From NCBI GenBank assembly GCA_037447605.1, contig CM074805.1:2842945-2906944 (forward strand): DNA of 64,000 bases, in the 5' to 3' direction. The DNA is from Zygnema circumcarinatum (taxonomy: Eukaryota > Streptophyta > Zygnematophyceae > Zygnematales > Zygnemataceae). Under the pieces are notes generated by a model. It did not search any database and was not told the DNA's origin. It worked only from the letters and a program-made list of their open reading frames with translations. The translations under genes were made by a program, and so were the position numbers. Within the stretch, counting starts at the first letter, position 1. Each line of letters starts with the position of its first letter. Below, piece after piece: positions 24,552-36,990 of the stretch.

Positions 24552-27500
24552 ATGTTGACCAAGAGTTCATCCATGTCGGCCCTTTCCTCGCTCGTGTCTT
24601 CCTCCGGAGAGGTGCGAGATTGGAGAATCAGCGATTTCTGCATAGAAGGACGGCAGGCTGCGCGGAGCAAACCAGCGAGGGCTTCCCTGGGCTCGCCCTT
24701 CTCTTCGCAATCGTCCACGAAACCCGCTTTGGCGGAGTCGGCTTCCTCCCCTAAATGCAGGGATGGCGACTGCAGTGTCCACGGAGGCCTGGCGAGCCCG
24801 AGCCCTAGCGGCAGTAGCGGCAGCCATGGAGGGCTACGTTCTCGTGAGAGAGCGCTTTGGGATTTTGAAAACGATTTGGTCCCATGGCCCTACATCCGGC
24901 GCGCACAGTCAGAGACAGATCTGCAGAATTTGGCCAAAAATGGGGGAATTGCAGCCAGGCTGATGTCCGATACTCTTGGCTGCATGGGGGGATGCCAGCA
25001 AGCCGCCGGGAGCACCGATTGCAGCTTAAAGGGATGGAGTTTGCCGTCCCCTACCAATTGTGATGTTGAGACTGGGAGGCACCATCGGCGTCGATGGGCT
25101 AGAAGGAAGTCTTTCTCGTCTTTTTCGAAGCGACTGCCTGAAGGGGATGTTGCAGAAGTGGAGGAAGATCAGACAACTCAGCAGAACTCGACTGGAAGAC
25201 TTCTGAAATTGGCTTTACCATGTGAAGTGAATGCAACTGGTTCAGCTGGACCGTCTTCTGTGCATGTAGGGGTGGCCCAAGAAGGTTGTTTTTCGTCTCG
25301 TTCTCATACCCGCTCGTTAACTCCTGAAGAACAGGAGGGGCTTTTTAGTCGGTTAGGTGTCAAGACAGGCATATCCTTTGCTAACTCCGCATTTGTCCAA
25401 TCTCTACCTTCTCCATCCTCTCTTCCCTTTTCAAGAGCAAATAGCAACCCTGTAGTTATTCATCCTGAAGCTGTGGAACGGCTCATCAGATCGTCAGAGA
25501 TGCAGGATTTGGAGGTAGTTGCCTGTAAGTGCAGTCAGCAAGACTCGCGATCTTCCCACAATGTTTCCGGGTGCGCTTGTAGCTCAAGTACAGTCTATTG
25601 TTTCGTGAATGATAGTCAACAGGTCATGCGCTCTGTTAGCCAAAGCCCTTTAAACTGTGGCACCCAGACGAATGTAGTCGGCCATTCTGAAGATTTCTTC
25701 GGGTCACAACAGCTTTCTGGAGATGGTTTTGGGCCGGGGGGCTTTGGCGGAGGAGGGATGACTGGAGGGAAGGGAGGGAGGCGATGTGGAGGTGCCCCTC
25801 GTGATTGGGAAGAAAGCAGCCACGGCAACGCTAACTCCAGCTCCACAGATGCGTATTATCAGCAGGCGTTGGAGAAGGATCCGGGGCATCCGTTGCTCCT
25901 ACGAAACTACGCTCGTTTCCTTTCTGAGGTGAGTGGCACTGTGAGGGACGTGTTTGCCATTGTGGATGCGGAATCTTCACGACTGCCAATGCTCGAGAGC
26001 AATGTAGGCAGCTTGAAGGAGATGAGATGTTCTAATGCCGGCAAACGTTGGTGTATGGTCTCATGTTTGATGGATTGTAAGTAGCTCTGAGTCTGCAGAG
26101 TGTCGCCTCGTTAGCATTTTGCCTGTGTGTGAAGGATCGGGATTTTAATACACGTAGTATGTCTAGAATGTTGAACGCTGCATGGCCTTGAACTTGGTTT
26201 TGACCTTGTCAAGCAGATCATCCTTGTGTATCTTTTCTCCTGGTAGGGAGCCTGCTTACAATTTCTTGATCAAAACCAAGAACTGCAAGTAGAACCTTGG
26301 CTTGCATGTTGGTAGTTCAATGGAGTGTGGGTTCGTTCCCGGTGAAAGATGATTGAACTTCTGAAGGTTCTTATGAGTTGTATGATTCAGAATCATGCTT
26401 GGATTGATCGATTACGGGCGCTGCCTGCTGTCCCTTGCGTTGTCGTTCTGCGTGTGCGGAACTACTTGTTCATTTTGAGCCTGCACCAGATTGGCTGCCG
26501 AAAATAGGAGTATTAATGACCTGATCTGGTATTTCCTGGGAAGCGGTGAATAGTTTCTTGTGTGCTTTTCTTCCAAGGTGTCTGTTGACGACCTTTGTTG
26601 TAATTGCAGCTTTTATGGTTCCATCGATGGCATTTTGGTTGGACAAAAGTAGCCTTCTCCTGTCTGCTATGTCTAGGAGTTTAGCAGCCTTGTCAGAGTC
26701 GATCCATGATGATAATAGTATCAGCAATAGCAATCTTGCCTCAAGAGGGTAACATATATGAGAGAGCCTCGTCTTGGATGTGTTTCCGTTTCCATCCTGC
26801 ATGTGTCCTCGTGAGGTCCTGTTCGACGGGTGTTTTTGCCTTTGGTGAATGCAATTGCTTCTGCTTGTGTCTGCATGAGTTGCAGAAAAAATGATCGATT
26901 GATTGAGTGAATGCATAATGAACATATGGATGATGCATGAATGAGACAGCGCACTGGTCTCCATTGGTTGAGTGACACGATCGTTTTTTGCGATCTTTTG
27001 TGTTTCTTTCATAGAATAATTTTCTTTAGTTCATGGACCTGATTCCTGGATCCTATTGAAGGCTATCCAGAATGTATCTAGGCTTGCTATGGCCTCGCAG
27101 ACAGATTCGATTATTTAGACCCTTTCTATGCACTACGCAGTAGAACCGTTCATGACACCTCGTGACACCTCATGACACCCTCATGAAGTGTCGTGAGGTG
27201 TACTTTTCTACGCATGTGAACCTGAAGGCAGGGAGGAGTGGAAGAAGGGTGTTGGATGCTTTCAAATATGTGAAATGGTTCTACAAACAAAACTGTTGCC
27301 CTTTGCTGTTTGGTCATTTAATGGCCTTATCTTGTCCAGGAAATAAGCTTGGTCTATCTGTTGGCTTTTGCATTGCAGGTGCAGCATGACCTAGTCAAGG
27401 CAGAGGAGTTTTACGAGCGTGCTATTTTGGCCAATCCGGGCGATGGAGAGGTTTTGGCGCAGTATGCGAAGCTCATATGGGAGGCGCACAATGACCATGA

Positions 27501-27831
27501 GAGAGCCAGCAGCTACTTCGAACAGGCTATTCAAGCGGCACCCGCAGACTGGTCAGTGCATTGGCTTGCTTCAAGTTAGTGAGAATAGTTACATCATTTT
27601 TTTTTGTCTGGTAGCACTGCATAGGTAGGACCATGCCAAGATGTCAAGAACGAGCTTTTCGTTTACTTCTTTTCTCCGCCACTGATTGACAACTCAAGTC
27701 TGACACTGCCACTGCCACTTTCCTGCAGCTATGTGCTGGCAGCGTATGCATCGTTTCTGTGGAGTGTCGACAACTCCAGTACGGAGCTTGGATTGAAAAC
27801 CTTACAAGGAGAACATCGTTGTCCTTCTTGA
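24552..27831 (+). CDS. TPR-like superfamily protein with long disordered N terminus
   Basis: The protein is 550 residues in exons 24552-25928, 27379-27551 and 27729-27831, joined in frame, with TGA at 27829. Residues 1 to about 430 are Ser/Gly-rich and lack a recognised domain; a basic patch (RRRWARRKSFSSFSKR) resembles phosphosite-rich sequence. Residues ~435-550 contain tetratricopeptide units: YYQQALEKDPGHPLLLRNYA, AEEFYERAILANPGDGEVLA, ASSYFEQAIQAAPADCYVLA and a short end. This matches a plant-specific family of short-TPR proteins of unproven function. The start is the first ATG after the GC island; the frame is open further upstream. The 1450-base intron 1 holds a small imperfect palindrome near 27150-27200. 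The biochemical role is unknown. Confidence 0.85.
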
Positions 27832-29875
27832 CGATGCCTTTCCATGTTCGGTTGTGAAGTCCTAACCTGGACAACCTTTTGGAGCGTTTGAAGTACAACC
27901 ACGTCTGCTTTACCTACTTATTTTCCCCATCACAATGCGGAATTAGACAGTATGCTGGGACTCCACGACATGAAATAAGGCCTGGATAATTCACGATGCC
28001 AGCAATGGAGGCTTGACCTTCATTATAAGATGAGTTTTTCATATCATCGGATGGAAAAAGGCGTCGAGCTTGTGTGTACGAACATTCGAGTTGTTGCTTG
28101 CTGGTGGCTGAGGAAGTAAGCACAGGAGCGAGAATGATCGAGAAGCACTTTGGCTGACGACTGGCAATGATGGGGCGCCACTTAACCGAGTGGATCCTTC
28201 TTGGGGCCGTACAAGAGAGGGCATGGGACAAATGCAGCAGCGGTCGTCATTCGAGTTCTCTGCGCGGCTTGGTGGAGTGGACTTTCATCGAGAACGTTCA
28301 TTCAGTGATGACTTTCGTACTTCTGTACAGTGTGATGAGTCGCCCGAGGAAGGGAAATTCATTGCAAATGAAGTTCATGTGGCAGCTAGGTTTTAATTGG
28401 TGCAGAAGTCGCCATAAGCCGCAAAATCTGTAGCGATTGGCCATCATGCTGTTTTAGCTTGGTGCATCTTCCGACGCGCCAACCTTTCGTAGCTCGTCTA
28501 AGCTGGTAGAGGGATGACAGCAGGCCGCAGGTTCAGCCATGGATACAGTTGGTGGAGGCGACATATCAGCGAAGAGAGGAAGTTGTCCTTTGTACCATAG
28601 TAACGAGCTTGCAGTAGTTGCGGTGTGGCAGATGCACGCTGCAGGATAGATGGACAACCTTGAGCAGGATAGGCCCACAACGCTGAGCGGAGTGTCGCCA
28701 GCCACTGAATAATGTATTGCAGAGTTGAGAGACTCGCCAAAACTAAAAGAAAAGATTTCGGAGCAGTGGTGTGTGATGGGTGCCGGAGTGTGTGGGACAG
28801 GCTGGCTTCCGTCATGGGGGCATGGGAGCATGAGAGTTAGTGGCGCATGAGGGGAAGGTGGCATGGGAGGGGCTCTTCATGGATTCCTGATGCCAAACGA
28901 CACACTAAACAAAATTCGAAGGGCTTACACAAACTTTTTCGTCTGAAAAAGCCACAAGAAAGATACTCTGGGTCCTAACGAGCGAAAGCGGGGTAATGTG
29001 GAAGTTAAAGAACGCACAAAGATCCCAACATTCGGTAATTTTTTGGCCAAAAGTTATCGCACACCATTGACTAACAGATTCTCCCCAGACTCGCCAGCCA
29101 ACTCCGACAGAAGACGTGGCGAGTAGGAAGGGTTAACACACATCGGAAGAGTCACAAGTCAACAAAAGGCTCCACTTTTTGGCACTCCAAAAGGTGTCAG
29201 ATTTACTGTTACAAATTTGCCCCTGTCCACCTCCTGCAAGCTCCAACTTGCCCTACTTATGTCTGAGAACATGCAGACAATAAGTCCTTCTAGACATCTT
29301 GGTAGCAAACAAGAGTCCGCCAAAATAACTTGCGTGGATTGAAGCCACTGTCATGGAAACAACTCTTTCAGTTCTACAGCTGACCCAAACTACAGCGCAA
29401 GGAATGTAGATATTGGAGATACGCTCCCATCCAGTAACGACTTCCAGGAATTACCAACTGATTGATGCACATTATTAGCGAAATAAAAATAAAAATCAAA
29501 TTGGGACGAGGAGATTGGCTTCTTCACAGAGCTTGTGCAGGTCAGCGGAGAATGGGCATGGTACGGAAATAGTCGATCTTAACCGCCATCCCTTTCTTTT
29601 ACTTACAACGGAACGGGTATGCATCTCAAGACCATTGGATGGCTGACAGAAAAATTTAAAGACATTGGTGGAATGCGTCCAGGGATATATGTGCGGCGGT
29701 AGAAGTTAAACACTTAAGTGGGGCAGATGGCGGCGATAACCCCCCGGCCAAAGCAGCGAGGGAATCAGGGCACACCATAGTGTTGAAAGGAACTTATTGC
29801 CGTCCCTCTCTTGTCACCGGACAAGGTCGAAGCGATACGGCCAACATGGGCCTAGTGGGAAGTAAGCATCTTGGA
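27832..29875. other. convergent intergenic region, no gene seen
   Basis: This lies between the 3' ends of the TPR gene (+) and the CDPK-like gene (-), so it should contain both 3' UTRs. A 136-codon minus-strand frame at 28454-28864 and a plus-strand frame at 28167-28433 have no recognisable motif or splice partners. No repeat or RNA gene was evident. Confidence 0.5.
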
Positions 29876-32800
29876 CTATGCTGGAATCGCTGAATTTAAA
29901 AAGTCGTCTGAAGTTTTCTGCATCATCGCCATGAACTCCTCAAAATCGATTTCGCCATTCTGCAGGCCACCGACCAGGAAAATGAAACATATATAAGATA
30001 AATAACCGGACAAGACTTCAGCCATAGAGGGCTCGATCGCAGAAAACTTAAGGCTCGATCGCAGAAAACTAAGTCACGGAAAAGAGACGACCGCCTTACA
30101 AAAGTTATCTGCAATAGCCAATCCGTGCCGGTATGATTCACAAAAGACCTAACTGATGAGGTCGATCAAAGCAACTTGCCCCGATGTACTACGACAAGGT
30201 GCACCATCAAGAAGTGAGCACCCCCAGCATATGGGCTGGAAAGTGGTCAGACTACTCAGGTGAGGCCTATGTATGCAGCTTTTTCTTCATTGGAGCCCAC
30301 CCATGGAGTTGAATTTACGAACAAGCTTTGAAAACCACAACCATAACAGTATTCATGACCTCTGGACGAACTTCTGCCATCTCAAGGAGGTCCCGAGTTC
30401 GAGAAACTCTGACCGCACATGAATGTGGTAAGTGTCTCTCTCCAAAGGATTATAACATTATGGACAATCAAAAAACTGTCTGCGAAAGTGTCACCCCTCA
30501 CCCCGTCCACGTCTGCCATCCTGATCATTTGTTCAACTTCTCCTGACTCCAACTCATACTCGTCCTCCAATGCTTCTCGCAATTCTTGCAGAGTGATGTA
30601 CCTGCACAAAGTCAACAAAGAGATCTCATGATCACAATGATCAACAACGATATTCACTCTGCATACGCACCTCCCACAGACACAAACATGGACATGCATA
30701 TTCCATGCCTTTTCACTCCTTCCCTTACTCTAACAAATACGAACAGAGACTCTTAAGGAGAATTACATAAGCAACGCCATATCCATCTCTCGTCCGTAGC
30801 GCCAATAACTAAGCTCAAGATTACGCCTTCATCAGATATTTAGGATCAGGAGGTTATCCATGCTCCTCATGTACATGAAGGAATGCAAAAGCTGGGCATC
30901 CTATTCACATTCTGCATAGAACGAGCTGTACCCATTGTCATCCGCATCGAAGTGATGGAAAGCCCGCGCCATATCTGTCACATTGTACGTTCTTTCAACG
31001 CTCAACATGCCAGCCAAGAACTCGTTATAATCGATGGAACCACCCTTATCCAAATCAAGCTGCGAGGGACATCACGAAACAGAAACTGCTATGTTGCAGT
31101 TAAAATGATGTATCTTCTCTTGACCATACTCCAGTGTTATGGATCCAAGGTCCAAGTAAAGTTTGACAGATTGTCATGTGCTGTTTATGATCCAAGTATG
31201 CTCAGCGTGCTTGATTTAGCATGCATTATCTGTTATGAGTTTAACTTAAGCATTTGAAGACTCTGTTCAGGCTGCACTGCAATCAGGTCCAAACTTGCTT
31301 TATTCCAGAGTGAAAAGGCCAATGCAGAATGTAATGAAGCAAACAAGGAGTGCTTACCACTTCTAGGAGCGTTTCGAGTTCAGTTTCAATCGTGGTCAAC
31401 CCCACTTTCTCAAAGCCATCCCTGAGCTCGTGGTAGCTTAGGCTGCCGTCCTTATTTTTATCTAAGGCCTCAAACACGTCTTGAAGCTTTTTCATGTCTT
31501 TTTTCGGAAGCCGTTTTGCTATCACCTGCAACCTCAAACACGCGAAAGGTTAGTCTAGAGACCCAACAAGTACTCCTATCAGGGAAGACAATGCAAAAGG
31601 CTGAAACTCCTGAACTCCTTCTGCGTTAGAATACACAGAGATAGTGTTACTTGCCTGCTTAAAACAATACACTCTCTAAACTTTTGACTCCATACACCAT
31701 CTCTTAGGCATAGACGTGAGTTGATTGTGACAAACACAACTCATTGCTGCCATTGTAAATCAGTTTGAGAGCACTGTTCTTACTAGAGAAAGATCACTTC
31801 ACATGAGCAAGAAAAACGAGTCTGTGCATGCATTAGGAAAAAAAATAGCCCTTTCGTGACGGAGACCTAAAAGTACAGGCCGCTACACTGACCGGGCGAT
31901 TCCATGCCAAATGCTGATATAGCATTGCAAAATTACTCTCACTTCTATCACCTGCTATTCAGAGTCGTATTCCATGAAACTAAAGCTCCACTATGCCGAA
32001 GTTGTAAAACATAATCTCACATATAATTGCACCTGAAGCCTGCGATTTGTAATATATGGCCATTGGAGATCATAGCAATGGAGAGAATACCGGTTATCGT
32101 AAGTGGTCAAAGCCAACTCGTGGTTAGCCATTTCCAGAAATGTGGTGTCCACAACAAATGCAGTTAATTTTTCGTCGTGCATGGACACAAAATCTAGATA
32201 ATGGGTTCCTGCAAATGCCTGTCCCTTTAATAGCTGGACAAAGGAAATGCACCTGGCAGGCCACTCGCTTCATTTTATTCACCGACAAAATCTTTTGCAG
32301 CCCTTGGAAAGTTTCTGGGTCGAGTGGTGTTTCCACCGCTATTGCAGCTTCCTTCAGCCACTCGTGCTCTGCGCAAATGGTGTCAGGCCTAGGCCTAGAA
32401 GTGAGCACAACGCAAGTGGCTAGACACACTTGGAAAGCCCAAGCAAGTAACAATGGAAGTGCTATGCCTCCCATCAGTTGCTACAACAAGTTGCAAGAGA
32501 AGGAACTCTGCTGCAAGGCCACCTTTTAATTACATCCAAATAAACGATAAATTAGGTGTGTTAAAGAAACTAAGAGTCAATGCTCATTCTGATGACTCCG
32601 AAGCTGTCGTTCTTCAATAAGAGTGGCAGAACCATTTTTTTCTGAAAGTCATGTCTCTGTACACACTAGATACAACATTCCCAAAACTTGAATCCACCAT
32701 CAGCAGCAGTGGCTTGTCTATACCATGGCGCAAAAAAGGCTTTAAGATAATTTCTTCTAAGCAAAAAAATAAGCTGTTCAAGAGAAGGTCGTTAGCTCCT

Positions 32801-35800
32801 CACCCAGTGCTTGCTTGGCTGTAATCCGCTTTTGCGGATTTCGACTAAGCAAACTTCTTGTCAGATTTTTTCCTTCTTCTGATACCTTTGACCATGCATT
32901 CGAATTAAAGTTGATTGAGCCTTCGAGGATATGCTGGAAAATATCACAGTCACTATCTGCAGACGGCCCTTAAACGGCCAATTACACCCCAGTGGGCCAG
33001 TCAGTGGGTTGAGAAATAAGAAGGCTCGAAGGCACCTTTTCTTGCTTGTCCCAAACCTGTGTGCAATGGCCAAACTTGTGTCACAATGCCAAAATCAATT
33101 AATGCAAGAGCATTACCTCTTGTTCAAATTGGTGGCTAATGGAAGCACGGTACATGCTGACAAAAAACTGTAATGCACTATTACGGTGATTTCTCCCTGA
33201 CTATCAACCCTTTAAAAAAGCCTTTCTGACTTTGTAAATACTCGTAAACCGATGCTTACAATGAGATGGATTATTGTATATCTCCCATTCTGCAGCCAAA
33301 ACCAACTAAACGTCCCTTTTTCCAGTTTCCTCTAAAACGAAACCCACTAGTCCCCATACACCATGGCCTTCCCACCCCACTTCTCCATTCCCCTCGCCTC
33401 TCTCCCACCCACATTCAATATTCTACAATGCACTCTCTTGCGTATCCTACCCACGTGGACCCCACATTTTTCCTTGTTTCATGTTTTCTCTCTCTCATCA
33501 GTTACTACTCAAGAGAAGAGAACAGAAGAGGCCAATGACACATATGCATCTTATTGCTTGATTTCAATGAAAAAGAGGGGGGTTCAAAGCTTGCCTGCTG
33601 CAAAGGGGGGTTCTCCGGAAAGTAGAATGTGAAGAAAAACGCCACAGCTCCAATTGTCAGCTTCTGAGCTGTACTTTCGATACAAGACCTGCAACACGTG
33701 AACAGGGCATTCATGAGTTGAGCCATAACGATGACATGAGTGCACCTGCAGAGCCAAAACATCATCATCCGGGCCTCACCGCATGCAGACAACGCTTCTC
33801 AACTCATCCAAAGTTAGTCCGGAAAAACCTTTCTTAACAACTTTGAACATGTCAAGAACACTGACCTCTGGTGCCATGTACGTGAGAGAACCAACAAAGT
33901 CTTTGAATGTCTCACCTGCGAACCACAAGTCAAGAACGACGTTAGCACCATAAGGATATAATATGCCTTCAGAATGCCCAAAGCAGCATGCAAAGTACAG
34001 AAAAAGACAGACATTTTCTTCAGCGTTGAAATGTGCATGCACTTTACGCGGGAGGAAACAAGAAAAAATGCCAGCAAACAACTGGGTAGCACATGTGAGG
34101 GTATGCTTTATCTACGCTTTGAAAAAAACGTTTGAGCACAGTCTTCTTAAGAAAAAAAAAAATAATCATCGAACTGAGAAAGCTAATCTACTGGTGCTGC
34201 TAATGTAGTCGGCCCGTACGGCCTGTCAGTGGTCATAAAACCTTGGATATAGAAATTCGTCATTTCATATTTGAAGCCATTTGTATGTATGAATAATATT
34301 TCTATGAATCGTTGAAACCCCTTAAAAAGGTGAAAAGGCAAAAGATATTTACAGTTCGAAAAAAAAATGCTTGAAAATCAGAACCGATTTTTTAAGAAGA
34401 AAATGTGAACTACTCCACTCTAATATCTGAGCACTTTCCCAGCGTGCAGACAGAAAGGAAAACTGTTTTAATCCAGCCAAATGCTCGCTATAAATTTTTT
34501 TATACCAGAATTCAAAAGTCAAGTGCGCTGACTCGAGTGCACAACAAAACCGTTGGCGTAAACACCAACCGGAAGGAATGGTAGCATGTTCTAAAAATGT
34601 TTCTACAGTACACCTTTTGCCCATTCAATGAGTTTCTTGCTTTCAGTAATTATGCCTTCACCTCCTACACAACGAATTTTGAGGCTGCTGACAATCATAA
34701 CGAAGTCAGAATGTACTGGTAATTAATGTAGCAGGGCCGCCAATGGTTGCAGCTTTAAACAAGCAATCAGCTCCTCCAGTTTCTGTGCTATCTTTCCGCA
34801 TAGAACTTGGACAATATTCCGGACGAAGCCCTGTGAATTCCTCTTTAAATTGGGCTAGTTTCTAGTTCCTCCACGGTCAAGACTCCTATGGGAGGCAGCA
34901 GTTGGGACACGGCCCAATCACAGCTAATACTACACCTTTAAAGGACAACAGAACGATTCTTCTTTTGCTTCCTGTCTCTTTCACCTCTTCTCCTCACTTC
35001 ACTCCTATGCTCCTCGCCAGACCAACACATTCCCCCCCCACCACCCCCATCTGTCCTTTTTCCGCCCTCTCGTACCTACAACCTCTCCATCCCTTTTTGC
35101 CTCACTTTCGAAATCTCACATCCCCTCCTCCCATTCACCCTCACTCTTCTCACGCACCTCACTATTTTTAATTCCTCACCTTCGACTCCCTCGCAAACGA
35201 AACAGGCTCGGTTCCAGTCGGGTTTGAAATACTTGATCTGTCTACATGTCAAAATAAGCACTATTGGCAAACAGGCAATTGAGGATATACAAAGGCTGAG
35301 CTGATCACTCACCGGGTTTGAAAAACACGGCTTCACTAAAATCGACAAACTTTAAGACAGCATCATGTTTTTTGCTGCTGTACCGAAAGTTCTCCAACTT
35401 AATATTCCTGCAAATTGTCCCATTCCACAAGAGGGTGAGCCTCCTTTGAGCTTGAGACAGCTCCAAGAACTGCCGTCCAGCCTGAACAACTATGTTGCAA
35501 AAAAGCTTCCTGTGTCGTTACAATAATATAGAAACTATGATTTCAAATTATTTTCTTTTCTGTCGCAAATCATAATTTCTTCCAAGGACGAGATGGCGTG
35601 CCCATTTTCCCAAGACAAGTTGTATCAATGGCTGGAAAGCCCAGCTACAAGTATCTGCCAAACGGGTAAAAAGGACTTTCAGCAGTCACACAACTTAAGC
35701 AATGATGCATGACACGCAGAGGGGCATCGATACTTTTCCAAATTCGAGAATCTCCTTAGCATTCACTTGCCTGAGCATTATTCCGAGAAAGTGACAGGTC

Positions 35801-36811
35801 TTCACAACTTCCATGATAGACCGAAATATAGAGGCAGCTTGTCTTTCTGTATATGTCCCCCTGCCTACAATCAAGTCCAGAAGCTCATCTCCGGAACACC
35901 ATTCCAGAATGAGATGCACGTGATTGCTGTCTTCATACGTTGCTAGGAGGTGCACACAGTTTGCTTGCCCTGCACAGCAAGCAATCTCCGCAGTGATTGA
36001 AATGGTTGCATTCCTCTTCAGCACCCCAATTACCACTTCCAGTATTCAGTTCTGCAGTAGAGTTGAATTGCAAGCATCATTCGCCCCGCATTACAGGACC
36101 GCTCCTGCAGGACTGAAATGCCGCCAGCTAAAGACTCAGAAACTCAGCGAAAAAACAGACTAGAACATGACGGAAATCTATGTAGAAACAAAGACAACGC
36201 AGAATAAAGCAAGCCGAAGGATGCTGCCTGAATCAATAAGTTGGATGATAGCGCAAAACCCAAAAGGCGGAAAAAGAACAAATCATTTCCAAAAGGAAGA
36301 ATTACAAACACGTGCGCTGTTTGAAAAAGGGAGAAAGCGACGGCGGACTGTCCAGCTCCTCACCTGTTAAGCAATGCATTATGGCAATTTCTGTTTTCAG
36401 CGCGTCCACGTCCTTCGCCACAAGCAGCTCCTTCTTTGATACGCTCTTGCAGAGCACTCGTTCCGAAGTCCTTCTGTCCATCGCGCTGTGCACAGATCCA
36501 AACTTGCATTTTCCAAACTTGCGGCCGACCAGATAGTCCTCATGCACGTCCCTGTGGCCCTGCCCTAAAATGTCGGCGATCATAGTCCGTCTGTCCACCT
36601 TCTTCCTCTCCTTCCGAGGCTCTGGAGCTCCTAAGCGACTCATACTCTCCTCCTGCCTTGGCAGGGACTCCGAAAACGACACCGACCTCTTATTGGACGC
36701 CTCTTTCGATGTCGCCAATGCCTTCTTTTCTTGGAAGTAGGAGTCCAGTACTGGCAGCTGCCATCCTGTGAGGAAGGCGAACATGGAGCTTCCTGCCGCC
36801 TGCGTAGCCAT
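29876..36811 (-). CDS. CDPK-architecture protein with degenerate catalytic loop (apparent pseudokinase)
   Basis: The protein is 544 residues. Exons in transcript order: 36811-36364, 35969-35771, 35407-35313, 33915-33866, 33688-33595, 32956-32804, 32368-32253, 31525-31358, 31059-30932, 30601-30502 and 29959-29876; all joins keep frame. Order: variable N terminus (1-91, no Gly2 for myristoylation), kinase fold (92-352), autoinhibitory/junction segment (PLDPETFQGLQKILSVNKMK), and four EF-hands. EF1 (DKNKDGSLSYHE), EF3 (DADDNGYITLQE) and EF4 (DVDGNGEIDFEE) look able to bind calcium; EF2 has Gly at loop position 5. The ATP-anchoring Lys (K122 in LCKSV) and helix-C Glu (E141) remain, but the glycine loop is GKCKFG, HRDLKPEN is LRNIKLEN (catalytic Asp to N217) and DFG is DFS (238-240). 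Family CDPKs are Ca2+-activated Ser/Thr kinases. This one probably lacks normal phosphotransfer and may act as a calcium-switched scaffold. Introns 35770-35408 and 33594-32957 are GC-AG. Confidence 0.9.
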
Positions 36812-36825
36812 GGCTTCCCCGCCAC

Positions 36826-36990
36826 CTCCTCTCCCTCTCCCTCTCCCTCTCCCTCTCCTCTCCCTCTCCCTCTCCCTCTCCCTCCCTCCTCTCCCTCTCC
36901 CTCTCCCTCTCCCTCTCCCTCTCCCTTCTCCCTCTCCCTTCTCCCTCTCCCTCTCCCTTCTCCCTCTCCCTCGTCTCTCTCCCTCTCTCT
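36826..36990. repeat. (CTCCCT)n tract in the CDPK-like 5' leader
   Basis: About 165 bases of CTCCCT/CTCTCC units end about 15 bases upstream of the CDPK-like ATG. On the transcribed strand this is a pure-purine GAGAGG leader. The frame stays open through it, but the resulting Arg/Glu/Gly repeat is unlike any CDPK N terminus, so I start the protein after it. Confidence 0.85.

Noticed and set aside
33776-33865. EF-hand-like words (FKVVKKGFSGLTLDELRSVV) directly after the APE motif in the CDPK-like gene.
   Set aside because: The segment interrupts the kinase C-lobe. A donor right after APE (33865) joined to 33688 gives a perfect family match, so this is intronic coincidence or a remnant.
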